Shown piece by piece: positions 12,245 to 23,338 of a stretch of 64,000 nucleotides of DNA (positions within the stretch are counted from its first letter, which is position 1; each line of letters starts with the position of its first letter). The DNA is from Marsupella aquatica (lineage: Eukaryota > Marchantiophyta): positions 18,972,001-19,036,000 of the forward strand of contig OZ316891.1 of assembly GCA_973895155.1 (NCBI GenBank), read 5' to 3'. The translations under genes were made by a program, and so were the position numbers. Below the pieces are notes generated by a model, which worked only from the letters and a program-made list of their open reading frames with translations, searched no databases and was not told the origin of the DNA.

Positions 12245-14017
12245 ATGGGTTCGCAATCGCAAGCGCAGGCACCACAGCAGGCGCATGCGCGACCGATGGC
12301 GAACCATGCACAGAGCAGTGGGGGGACGGCGAACGGGAATGCGCTCATGGCTGGAGGAGGAGGAGGAGGGGGCTCAATTTCCAGGGTGCAGTCGTTGGCT
12401 AGGCAGGGTTCGATATACTCGGTCACGTTGGATGATTTGCAGCGCTCGCTGATGGAGCCGGGAGGCCCAGGGCAGGCGTTCGGGTCGATGAACATGGACG
12501 AATTTCTGAAAAATATCTGGACCATGGAGGAGAGCCAAGCCATGGCTTCGGCGATGTCAATAGGTAGCGGGGAGGGTGGTGATGTCGACGATGGTGCTGG
12601 GCCGGGCGAGCTGGGTTCCAGCAGTCCCATGGCTGTTGAGAACGGCCTCGTTAGACAACCTAGTTTGGCTAGACAGGGTTCTCTCTCCCTTCCTAGGCAA
12701 ATAAGCAGAAAAACCGTGGACGAAGTGTGGAGGGACATTATTAAGACGAACCCCAACCTCGCGCCAGAGGGGGGAGCGGATGTTAGCGCTGGCTCGGGCC
12801 CTAGCATGAGCAGCAGCGATTCACAGCGCCAGACTTATGGGGAAATGACGCTGGAAGCGTTCTTGGTGAAGGCTGGGGTTGTAAAGGATGGTGGAGTTGC
12901 GGCACAGCCCTCGACCCCTTACACTCTCTTTGCACCCTACGCTGGCAGCAATGGAGGCGGGGGTCCTAGTGATCGAGGGAATGACAGGGGGGAACGGATG
13001 GGGCCTGGATCTTTGGCTGCGACGCTGTCTCTATCGCCTGCAAATGGGACGGGATCTGTGAACGGTGGCATCGCGCAGCAGCAAGCAGTGCAGGGCCAGG
13101 TCGATTGGCTGCGCAACATCCAGCAGGCACAGCAACAGGCTCACCAGCAGCAACAGCAGCAGCTGTTTCAGGCTCAGGCGCAGGCCGATGCCTATAATAT
13201 GAAGGCGAGGGTTGCCAACGGGGGAATGCAGCCCATCATGAGCTCCAATGGGGGCTATACTGGAATGGCCAGTGCTCTGGCACCGGGGTTGGGGCAAATG
13301 GGCATGCAGTTGGGAGGCCCCATGGCTCTTGCCCTTGCTCCGAATTCCCCAGGATCCCATAGTCCTGCCTCTGATGGAGTGGGACACAGTCATGGCAACG
13401 GGCTCAGCCTCTCTCCTGTAGGCAATTTTGGTGTTGACGGGTCCATGCGAGGGAGGAAGAGAGGGGCCGACGGGCCTGTGGAGAAGGTCGTGGAACGGAG
13501 ACAGAGGCGGATGATTAAAAATAGGGAGTCTGCAGCGAGGTCCCGAGCAAGGAAACAGGTCGGAATTCGCTTAGCAATTAGATTGTAAGAGTTCATTCTT
13601 TTATTGTTGGTTGCATGTTTTCCCACTTCGTAAACTTCTCCAGGCTCTGATCTCCGCGCTGCTTGTTTGTGACTCATGTGTAGGCATATACCGTGGAGCT
13701 AGAGGCAGAAGTGACACAATTGAAGGAAGAAAACAACAGGCTGAAGACTCAACGGGTACTTAGCATGCACTTTCTTCTGATGTACCATTTGCATCTGCTG
13801 CATGTTCTGACAATTGTTCCTGTGATAGTGTAAGCATGTACACAAGGAATTTCCTGATGTGAATCCGGAGATCAATCTAATTGCTGCATATTTACTGCAT
13901 GTGCAGGATGAGGACATTCAAAAGTACAAGAAGCTGGTTCTGGAAAGCATTACTGCAAATAAGAAGAGCGACGTTGTGTTCAGGAGGTTGCGGCGGACGA
14001 GTTCTGGCCCCTGGTAG
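12245..14017 (+). CDS. Group A bZIP transcription factor (ABI5/AREB/ABF type)
   Basis: Three exons, 12245-13558, 13684-13755 and 13907-14017 (TAG), encode about 498 residues. Four family-specific blocks are visible: C1 (RQGSIYSVTLDDLQRSL, then MNMDEFLKNIW), C2 (SLPRQISRKTVDEVWRDI), C3 (YGEMTLEAFLVKAGVV) and the C-terminal C4 block RRTSSGPW. The basic region NRESAARSRARKQ and the leucine zipper beginning AYTVELEAEV are split by an intron after RKQ, the position usual for group A. RQGS and RQPS/RQIS are RxxS sites of the kind phosphorylated by SnRK2 kinases in ABA signalling. The middle is Gln/Gly/Ala-rich. The protein should bind ABRE (ACGT-core) elements in the nucleus. I chose ATG 12245 over an in-frame upstream ATG at 12230 because MGSQ begins the Gln-rich N-terminus. 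The exact start is uncertain. Confidence 0.93.
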
Positions 14018-15094
14018 ATTAGCTAGCAGCTGGTTCCGAGGACGAGTCGGCAGTAGAATGATGAGCTAAGTAAGGAGAGTAGTCTAGCCCGCGGGAGATG
14101 TAAATAGGAGGGGGGGAGTTAAGGATCGAAGGTGGCCTTTGTCTTGCCGTCACGATGTCGAGTTTAGGAGTTGGGAGACAAATGAGGTGCAGCTGTACAT
14201 ACTCTTTCAGTTCTGGAGATCTTAACCCTCGACGGTATGCCCAGTTTCTGCACGAGAATGAGGGGCATATCTCCTTAGGAATTAGAAAAATGGGATGTTC
14301 TCGGGATATTATTGTTTGAAGTACAGTAGCTACCCTTGATATTCCCAAATGTATACATACCTCACCTAATTGAAACTTCTTCAAGTACACTGGTCGTTGT
14401 CAGTCTCTCATCGGTTTTTCGAGTTCACTGATGCTTGCAAATGTGATGTTATCGAGCTATGAAGGAGTGACCCTGATATTCTCCATGTAAACTCACCTCA
14501 CTTGATTCAAAACTTCTTCAATTACATTGGTCTGTTATATTCAAAGTCCAGCGCGTGCCACCTGCGTACCTGCTTGAAACGAGATTACTCCCTTTTGCAG
14601 CCGCCGGAATGTTTAACTCTACTTTGAACGTAATGTGTCATTCATATCTCATGACACGTTTCCGCATTTCGGTCTTCGATCCCTACTCTAAGTTGACTTA
14701 CAATTGATCAGTCCAGGTGTAGCGTAGAGAGACGAACTTCCGTGAAAAAGTACAGTTCCTTCTATCCTTTACCAACGAATTTCTATGTCCATCGCGTTCC
14801 TCGGTTCTCTCGTTTTGTTAGTTAATAGGCATCCCCGTTTTGATCTCCGGGTTTGCTTTACAGACGGAAGCAAACAGCGGACCTTGCTTCTTCGTACGAT
14901 TCCGGATATGCATCTCAGTCGCATCCCATCCCGTCTTGCAAAGCTAGACAATTTTCACCTATGTTTGCACCAAACCGACCTTGAACATGCCGTCGTCCAC
15001 AACTCCCGGGCATGATTCAACGTGAGGCTAATCGGACCATGCTTTCGCTTCCTTTCAGATTTGATTCAGGGCGACACAAGACTTTGCAGCCAAT
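14018..15094. other. 3' flank of the bZIP gene with a diverged direct duplication
   Basis: This is probably the 3' untranslated region followed by intergenic DNA. A block with GATATTCYC, CTCACCT, GATT/AATT, AACTTCTTCAA and ACACTGGTC/ACATTGGTC occurs at about 14318-14400 and again at 14459-14540, so an old tandem duplication is likely. No further gene was recognised. Confidence 0.5.
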
Positions 15095-15320
15095 CAACTC
15101 GAGATTTTACAATCTAATTTGCGAATGTTGAGATCACGTCCGTATCAAAACAACTGGAGATTTTGGAAGCTAATTTGCAGAATGTTGAGATCACGTCCGT
15201 ATCAAAACAACTGGAAATATTGGAAGCTAATTTGAGAATTTGCAGATGCCGTCCAGATCAACACAACTGAAGATTTTGGAAGCTAATTTGAGAATTTTGA
15301 GATGCCGTCCATATCACCAC
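15095..15320 (+). repeat. 56/57-bp minisatellite, four copies
   Basis: Units start at 15095, 15151, 15208 and 15264. Each begins CAACT(g/c)(g/a)AGATTTT, passes through GGAAGCTAATTTG and ends GATSMCGTCC with TATCA. Copies 1-2 share GTTGAGATCACGTCCGTATC, and copies 3-4 share GATGCCGTCC, which suggests stepwise duplication of a two-unit block. Confidence 0.9.
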
Positions 15321-17459
15321 CCTGCAGATTCAATGGTCCATGCATTCTTCCGTCTTTGGGTATGTGATTTACTAGCGACGAAAGCCCCCGATGCGAATCA
15401 ACCGGACCTTGCGGGATCTAAATCGCGAAGCTCGACAGGCCGTCCATGCACATTCTGCCTGGCGGCAGCTTAGGGTTGGCGACGGCATGGGAAAGGTTGG
15501 CACCATCCGTCCCCGACAAACTCACGTCGGCCCTCCCGATTCCTTACGGTACGCGCTTTCCTAAGGACCGTCTGCTCTAATCCGAAGGCCAGTATGCGTC
15601 GCCGCCGTTTTTCGGGAAAATCCAGACCGTCCACAGCGGGCGGAACCCAGTCCAATGCAAATACTACAAGCGACTGGAAGAGACCTCGTCCCGGCATCAC
15701 TGCTCCCTAATAGGGTCCTGTCCCTACGTCCGGCCCCCTCTACCGAGATCCCCAAAAGACTCACCGCATTCTTGGCCGGGTTACTCTAGTTAAGGGTCTA
15801 GTTAAGCATCCCACTGAGCTTCCCTCCTAACTCTACGGTAGGATGTCTAGTTAACTAAATTTCCTTGCCAATTAAAAATTATTTATTCAAGTGACAGTGA
15901 CACTATCCCAACTGGATTCAAAGTCCATTGCTCTGGAAACCAGGGGGCGAGGAGACAGTTACTTCTTACCTAGCTAATTACTGTAAAGCTTTCGGAACAC
16001 CCCAGTCAAGCAAAGTTATTTGAAGTGCTAGGAGACATTGTGCAAGAAAACAAACAGGATGTAAAATGAGCTGCAAAAAATAGGTTTATTAATTTATGTG
16101 TGCGGAGTACATGTCAATGTTCTTCACGATGTCTAAATGAGATGCAGAAATACAAATGAATATGTACATTCATTTATGTGAGCAGACTATTCTAGTACTT
16201 GTGCTATTCAAAGAAAATAATTTACAATTGAATTGCGCAGCTATACTGTGGAGCACTAAGGTAGACATGATGACCACACTATAATTATGGGATCTGTTTC
16301 TAAGTACCCAAGCTTTGCAACACAAAAATTCTTTGGTGCTGCTATGAATATAGTGACATAGAAGGCATTGTGGGTCACAATGCCCCCAGAAATGAGTACT
16401 TTAGCTCGAGTTGTGAACTGATATTAGTGCATACAATGTTCTAATAACAAAACATAAGTACACTTAAGTGTCTAATCTAGTTTTTACTAGTAGAGGAGAA
16501 TATGGACAATGAACTAATCCAAATCTGGGCCGTGCATTTTTTTCATAAATGCACTAAAAATTAGATGGAGAAACAACACAAATGACATTATAAAGTCAAC
16601 TGGATGGATCTCGAACACCACGATTGCAATCCTGGGTATTATGCCTCGTCTACAAGAACAATAATAATCAGACTCGGGCCGAACATCTGTTGTTAGCGGG
16701 AAACGTCCCGGGATTAGTTGAGGAGAATACTTTCCTGTACTACAGAGCAGAACCATAACTTTTCCGGTTAAACTAGCCGGCGCTACCTAGGCGCCAAGGA
16801 CAGTGGAGTGTCCTGGAGTGTCCTGGGGTGTACTTTAGTACGGAAAGTAGAGCTGACGCGAAGGGCCCGGATCTGGGAAAGGCTGGAGGCGTGACGCGTG
16901 GATGAGTGGCTGCATGTCGTGCCGGGACTGGACGCGCGGGCCCCTTGCATGGATCCAGCCTACCGGAATCAAACCCGGCATGATCCCCTCCTCACCCCTC
17001 CTCCTGCGCGAGTGAGACAAACGAAGCGATCGGGACCTCGTAGCTCTTGATCGCTTCCAACGACTCCACTCCTGTTTTGGGAAGTAAAGTATGGGCCCGC
17101 CGTTTTTGAGTCGGAGCCGGGGGACCTTTGGCCTGAGCGCAGAGAACTTGATGCCCTTCGTGATTTTTCGTTTTGTATTTTTTAGGGTATTAGCAAGTAT
17201 TAGCTCGACTGCCCGCTCATTACATGAATTTAGAGGTGCGCTGTGGGAGCACAGCACACAGGAGCTCCCCTGTGGACGAGAGGAGCGCAACACAAAGCGC
17301 CTTTGGGTTATTCCATTTTCAAAACCCTCACCTAAACTCAGTTTCCCTTGCTCAACAGATTTTTCACCCTCACCTCCAAAACACCCACAACTTAAGTGAT
17401 GCCCTCAGCTGTTGTCTAAAAGATTCAGTCTGGGCTGTAGGCCTGGAAAGTTGTTTCTC
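15321..17459. other. Intergenic DNA, no gene recognised
   Basis: About 2.1 kb. A small 11-bp repeat (GAGTGTCCTGG) lies near 16806-16828. The open frame at 16835-17293 (-) has an Arg/Ser-rich, unpatterned product and was not accepted as a gene. Confidence 0.45.
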
Positions 17460-17735
17460 TTTGCGCTTTATTAGTAAGAATTTGGGAACTTTTTTCCCTT
17501 TGTATTTTTGTCAGGGCATCCTGGGAGCATAATGCATTAGGGTATCACCTCCGTAGGAAGATTCCCCTCTACTCTCACTGAAGTTCCAATTTTTTTAAAA
17601 AGGCCTTTTAAGTGTAACAAGGTTCTTTTTCAGGCAACAAATAGCTCCTTAAAACTCAAGCTGAAGCTCTCCTTTTCCGGGGCATTATATCCCATAGTGC
17701 CCTCTAAACAAGAACTCACTGTATTCCTGCTTCCC
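17460..17735 (+). repeat. Dispersed repeat family 1, copy a
   Basis: The recurring block order is CCCTTTGTA, AGGGCAT, GGCAACAAATAGCTCCTTAA, AACTCAAGCTGAAGCTCT, GGGGCATTATATCCCATAGT and GCCCTCTAAACAAGA, ending CTGTATT. The same order is seen in four further places in the window. The unit is at least 150 bp and non-coding. It may be part of an LTR or a non-autonomous element. Confidence 0.65.
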
Positions 17736-18299
17736 TTGTCTATTTTTGTCTTCATATTCTCGTGAATGACCTTGAGGCAGTACCCTTGCCAGTCTGGCTT
17801 AGGGATCATGGCTTTTGGCCCCCTCCCAGTAGCCCACTAGGAGTGCTATATAATTTAAGCCACAATTTTTGAGTCACAAAAAGGTAAACCTTCACTGGAG
17901 TCTATTGTTTCTTAATCTTGTTCTTAATCCATGGCCACTCAGGGGCTATGGGTTACCTTACACATTTTTTGCTTTGCTTTCCCAGACTGAGTATGTTTTA
18001 AGTGCACAAATTGGTAATAATAAAATAAACTGTTAAATCCTAACTAAATAATGATATTAGTATCTGGGGCACCAGTACTTAAAGCACCACTGTCCATGAC
18101 AAAACCTGGATCCACCATTTTTAGTATCATTTTCCTGAAATTGTGGAGCAAAGTCTCACCCTAGAGGAGAGAAAAGTGAAAAAGTGAGAAATGTTGGACA
18201 CTTCTCCCCCAGGACTTCTCATTTTATATGGACAGTGGTGGAGAGAAATAAGGGGAATCAAAACAAACAACAACTTATTTAATTTTCTGTACCAAAATG

Positions 18300-18600
18300 G
18301 TGGACACTTGCCCTTCTAATTAGTTTTTATTGCCCTTCCTGATTTGTCCCTTTGTAGTTCTGAGGGCATTATTGGATGAATGCTCAATCAAGATTTGGAT
18401 CAACTCAATTGAGAGGATTTTCCGTACTTTTACTAAGATTAGTAAGAATAAAAATCTGTAGGCTTCTAAGTGTATGAAGGTCCTGTTAGTAGATCATTAA
18501 GGGCAACAATAGCCCCTCCAAACTCAAAGCTTATTCTCTGGGTTTGGCAGGGACTATTTCCCATAATGCCCTGTCAACAGGACTTTAATATATTTGTCTA
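18300..18600 (+). repeat. Dispersed repeat family 1, copy b
   Basis: It is in the same orientation as copy a and about 850 bp downstream: TGTCCCTTTGTAG, GAGGGCATTATTGG, GGGCAACAATAGCCCCTCC, AAACTCAAAGCTTATTCTCT, GGGACTATTTCCCATAATG and CCCTGTCAACAGGACTTTA. Copies a and b flank about 560 bp of non-coding DNA as direct repeats, just upstream of the retrotransposon. Confidence 0.65.
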
Positions 18601-19920
18601 CCCCTTCCTTAATATGCAAAATCCTGTGGATCCAGTTGACCATAACTAGTCAATGAGGTTGCTCCAACTTTAAGCAACCTTCCCCGTCTGATTAAATATT
18701 TTTTTAGGACTATCGTATCTAGAATCTAGATGAATAGCACAACAATTTTCTTTACGATAACCAAAGGCGTGGATATCCCCAAAATGAAAGTAAAGTAGCC
18801 TTTACTTTGGGCTCCTGGCTATGGAGTTCACACTGTAGCATAGTTTGCGCGCCACTTCGACTACCCTCCCGCACTCAGTTTTTCTCGGAATCCAGTTTTC
18901 TCAGTTGCATTAGCTTGCTCTTGTCGAGGCGCATCAAATCGATATAAAACACGTCCAAAACGGTGCCGTATCGACATACTTATGGTCACATTCGTTTTCG
19001 CCGTTTTTCAGTCGTTTTTCTGCGATTTCCGTCTTCCTTTCGACGGTCATATCTCGGTCAATCTTTCACGGATTTCAGATTTCTCAAGTGCTTTGTATAG
19101 CTCTTCTCCGGGAGCATCAGATTGATCCCAAGAGCGGTCCAATTGGTCTCCTATTGCCCCGATTGGACTTTGATTAGCTCTCACATTTTTTCTTCAATTT
19201 CCACCGTTCTCACTTTCAATTAGCTTTAGGGTCCTGTAGCAGTTCCTCGTTCACGGAATCCGGCATTCTCATGTGATTTGGCCAGCTCTTGTCCGGGAGT
19301 GCAACATCTATCCCTACCGCGGTCCTTTTGGTGACATATCAACCACTTTCGGCTCCGATTACGATTCTGATTTACTCCTCCATTTTTGGTGACGGTTTCC
19401 CTTGATCAGCTTTGGAGCATTCCTGTCTTGCCACGTTTCTCCTCCGATTGGTGGTTGCCTTTCTTCTTCAGTTCTGACAAGGTGGTTTTTGCCAAGTTTA
19501 GTGGACCAGTTTGCATTCCACCATCTTTGGGAGCTGTAGCAGCACGCTCAAATCAGCGGAGAGATATTCACTCGCATCGACTCCTCAACGGACACATCGA
19601 CGAGAGCTCCAGCTTTGTTCCCGGCTGTGCCTGCACGTGCTCAACGGTTTTCTAGGCTAGCGGTGGCGCCGCTTCTCGGATTTTGACGCGGTGGGCTCTC
19701 TCCATAGCCTTCCCTTTCTTTTCACATGTCTTGGTTGGGCCTTTTGTCGCTTCTTGATGCGCTTTTGCTTTTATCGGGTTGCGACCTGTCATGTCTACGT
19801 TGAGAGTGTTGGCGCGGGGCAAGCGCCCAGCCCCCCCACACAGTTCTCCCCCCTCCTCCCCCCCGCCTCGTGGTCGCCTTCGTGTTTGCTCTTCTTCATT
19901 GGATCTCTCTCATCTTCGTG

Positions 19921-22900
19921 ATGACCCCATGCCCGATGTTCTACCAGTCCCCCCAGTCTACTGCCCACCCCATCGACGCCCTGGGTCCTCTCCCCAACCC
20001 ATTCCCCCTCCACCCCTCCAGCATCCCCCTCCGGCCTCTTCATCCACGTCGGTTCCCCCCCCCACCTCCTGTCCAGTCGTTCCCTGCTCCCTCCCCAGAC
20101 GAGCGTCCCCTGCATACTTGTCCTGAGTGTGGCTGGGTTGGCCTCTCCCTTCCTCATCACCGCGGGCGGGGCCGGTGCCAACGTCGCCAGCAAGCCCAAT
20201 CCCAGCCCCATCCCCCTCTTGACCCAGTTAGCTCTGCCCCTCCTTCCTTGGAGGCTTCCGAGCAGGCATGGAGTTGGGTTCGCTCTCTAGACCCCCTTCC
20301 AGCCTACCATCCAAGGTACATTAGAACTCGCCTTTATAACCACATCCCACTAGCGTTGCGCCCATTAGTTCGGTCATCCTTGTTGCAACTCATGCAGCTT
20401 ATCTTGGCGCATCCTATCGAGGTCTCCTATTGGTCTTTACTCATGCTTTTTCCACAGTGGACTCTTACCCTCCCTAGTCACGGTGGTCGCGTGGGTCATC
20501 GTGAGACTGCCTCTCGTATCCATCATTTTCTGCGGGGAGATTGGGAACAGCTTCAGGAAGAGTACTTTCTTCGAGCCCGTTCCTTTACTACCCGTGCTTT
20601 GTCTGACCCAGCTCGCCACTCTCATCCTCCAGAGCACAGACGCCTTCGTCGCTCTTGTCGTTTGGCCCAGGCTGGTGAATATCGTCGTGCGGTCCAGGCC
20701 CTTTCTCCCACCACACCAGCCCCCCCTGGCGAGGTCACCTTGACGGCCCTTCAGGATCTCCATCCGCAGCCCTATGATCAGCTCCCTTTGTTCGTGGAGG
20801 ATTTTGAGCCTGAGGAGGATCTTCAGTTTAGTAGGGACCACTTCACCTATGCTTTCCTCCATGCTCCGCGTTGCGCGGCTGGTGGCCCCTCTGGCTATGT
20901 CTTTGAGCATTTTCGTGATTTATTCCCCCCTGAGGATCCTCAGTCTGGTTTTCCAGTTTTCTTCTCCTTTTGCCAGTGTATTGCTGCCGGCCGTTTGCCT
21001 CCTCCCGTCTCTCGGCTTTTGAGTGCTTCTCGTTTATTGGCCATGGCTAAGTCTTCACCGGGTGTTCGGCCCCTAGCTATTGGAGAGGTTTTTCTTCGTC
21101 TGGTGTCTCGCGCACTTTCATCGCAGTATCGCTCTGCACTATCGGATCATCTCTCTCCACATTAGTTTGCAGTGGGCGTTCCTGGCGGTTGTGAGACAGT
21201 TATTGCGGGTATTCGTACTACCTTGGACCTCCACCCTGATTGGGTTGTCCTCGAGGTTGATGTCTCCAATGCTTTCAATACGGTTTCTCGGGCAGCAATT
21301 TTTCGTGCTTTGAGGGCAGCGGATCCAGACATCCAGTCCCTTATCCCCTTTGTCCGTTGTTTTTATGGGTTCGAGGCCCCCCTCTTCTATAGTCATCACA
21401 CCTCTACAGGAGCGTATACCACTCTTTCTTCTACAGAAGGTACACGTCAGGGTGACCCTTTGGGTGGGCCTCTTTTTGCCATTGCACATTTTACTGCTTT
21501 ACGAGAAGCCTCCGCGGCCCACCCCCAGTGTATCTTCCCCTCCCTTTCAGATGACACCCACATCATTGGTCCACTTGTTGCTGTTACTTCTGCCCTCGCC
21601 ACCCTTTCCACCCATTTGTTGGGCCTCGGTTTACGAGTTCAGCCGGTGAAGAGTCGTGCATGGAGTCCAGCTGGGTTACCCTCTGATCTTGCGCTTCCCC
21701 CTGGGTTCTTACGTCCTACCGACGGTCTTCGGGTCCTTGGCTCCCCAGTCGGTACCGCCTCCTTTTGCTCATCTTTCATTGCTGACGCTCTCCAGGCTGC
21801 CTTAGCCCCTACTCCTATGCTCCCTAAGTTAGCAGACTCTCAGGCAGCATTTGGGTTGTTGTTGAGATGCATCCACCCTCGTGCGTCCTATTTGGCTCGG
21901 ACACATCCCCCTACCGAGGATCTTTATCTACACCTCCGAGCGTTTGATGTCTCCATTCGTGAGACTTTGGCCTCTCTTTTAGGGCCAGGTACTTTACTCT
22001 CATCTCCGTGGCTTCATCGACAGCTCAGTCTTCCTATTTCTCATGGTGGTTTTGGGCTTACTTCCACTGAGCGCCTTGCACCTTTGGCCTTCTTGGGCGC
22101 GTGGGCGGCCGCCTTCTCATTGTTGGCTGATCGTTTCCTTACTGAGGATCGACCTTTTTTACTTTCATCCCTCATGGAGGTCGAGGAGGGTTCCCTCCCA
22201 TTTCAGGTTCATTTGCGCACGGCGCGGTCATCATTACCCGATCCTGTTCGAGCTGCGTTACCTTCATTCCAGGAGTTTTTATCCTTGGACCCCGTCCGTC
22301 TTCAGGCAGACCTTGCTGGGCGTATGCACGCTTTCACCCTTTCCAGCATCCTCACCGAGGCACCTGACACGGACCGAGCTCGGATTCTTTCTTCCGGGGG
22401 GAAAGGCGCAGGAGGCTGGCTTCAGGCCAATCCAGTCATTCCTCACCTGCGGATGTCTTCAGCGGAGTTTGCGACAGCCATGCGTCTTCGTATGGGCTTG
22501 CCCCACCCACTTCTTGCTGGTTTACCTCCTACTTGCAGTTGTGGGAAGCCTTGTGATGCCACAGGTGTCCATCTTCTTCGATGCAGTTTGGGCGGCAAAA
22601 CCATTTTTGTTCACGACGTTGTGAGAGATGCGACTGCTCAGGTTCTCTCTGGCTCTTTGGTCTGCGCGCGGCGGGAGGTGGTGCTCGAGTTACCTGGTCC
22701 TCCATCACAGCGGTTACGGGTGGATCTTACCATGGTCCGTGACGGTCACCGTACTTTGGCAGATGTAGTGGTGGCAAACCCATTGCGCCAAGACATCATT
22801 GGGACAGCGGCAACAACGGCAAGGGCAGCAGCATCACGAGCAGCAACAACGAAGGAGGCCAAATATGCTGCACGAGCTTCATCTGATAGCTTCTTGCCCC

Positions 22901-23187
22901 TTGCTCTTGAGATATTTGGGCGTCTCCATCATCAGTTCGACGGGCTTCTTCGCCAAGCTGCTCGGGATGTTCACGGCCGGATGGGTCCCACCGGGCCCCC
23001 GCTATCTGTTTTGACCACGCACTTTCGCCAACGCATTTCAGTCACCTTACAGCGTGCTCAAGCTCGGGCCGTCTATCGTCGATCTCTGACAGTGGGTGCT
23101 AGTGTGACTCCGCAGCGGCTAGCCCCCCTAGAGGACATTCCTGTCCCACTTGCCGATCTAGTTTCGACACTTGATGTAGACCACTAG
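19921..23187 (+). pseudogene. Retrotransposon polyprotein (zinc finger, reverse transcriptase, RLE nuclease) interrupted by one amber codon
   Basis: The frame is open on both sides of a single TAG at 21163-21165, which splits about 1,088 codons into roughly 414 and 673. Visible parts are a proline-rich N-terminus; CPECGW with a following H/C pair (from 20119); RT motif A with VDVSNAFN; motif B TRQGDPLGG; motif C SLSDDTHI, which keeps both [10 protein letters not shown]; and motif D with VKSRAW. C-terminal to these lie a CxC-x(8)-H-x(3)-C knuckle (CSCGKP...HLLRC, from 22534) and a region with RVDLTMV, then DGHRTLADVVV, resembling the restriction-like nuclease core. Because of the stop, a functional full-length protein is not expected unless there is readthrough. 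A proline-rich frame starting at ATG 19791 in a different phase may be the original N-terminus, shifted by an indel in a C-run at 20055-20063. An active element elsewhere in the genome is likely. Confidence 0.85.
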
Positions 23188-23241
23188 CTTGTTGCCACAT
23201 TTGCTAGGTATGATGAGGACCTCGGTCCATTTGCGGTAGTT

Positions 23242-23338
23242 TTAGTTAATCTTTCTTGGTTTTTAGGGGTTTCTTTTTGCTCACTTCTTTTAGTTCCTCT
23301 TTCTTGGTTTTTAGGGTTTCCTTTTGCTCACTTCTTTT
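23242..23338 (+). repeat. 49-bp tandem duplication in the retrotransposon 3' region
   Basis: Two copies of TTAGTT...CTTTCTTGGTTTTTAGG(G)G, TTTC and TTTTTGCTCACTTCTTTT lie head to tail at 23242-23290 and 23291-23338, with a few substitutions. Repeats near the 3' end are common in LINE tails and may matter for template recognition. Confidence 0.8.

Noticed and set aside
11827-12807. 326-codon minus-strand open frame
   Set aside because: It lies antisense to the 5' half of the bZIP gene, whose GC-rich codons keep the other strand open. The product is Pro/Ser-rich with no domain.
16835-17293. 152-codon minus-strand frame
   Set aside because: No domain, no patterned hydrophobicity and no flanking exon. 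Probably chance in a GC-richer patch.
17460-18600. An LTR retrotransposon flanked by repeat copies a and b
   Set aside because: The 560-bp interior has no coding frame, primer-binding site or polypurine tract that I can see. Kept only as a repeat pair.
20437-20910. 157-codon minus-strand frame inside the retrotransposon
   Set aside because: It is a shadow of the reverse transcriptase frame, with no features of its own.
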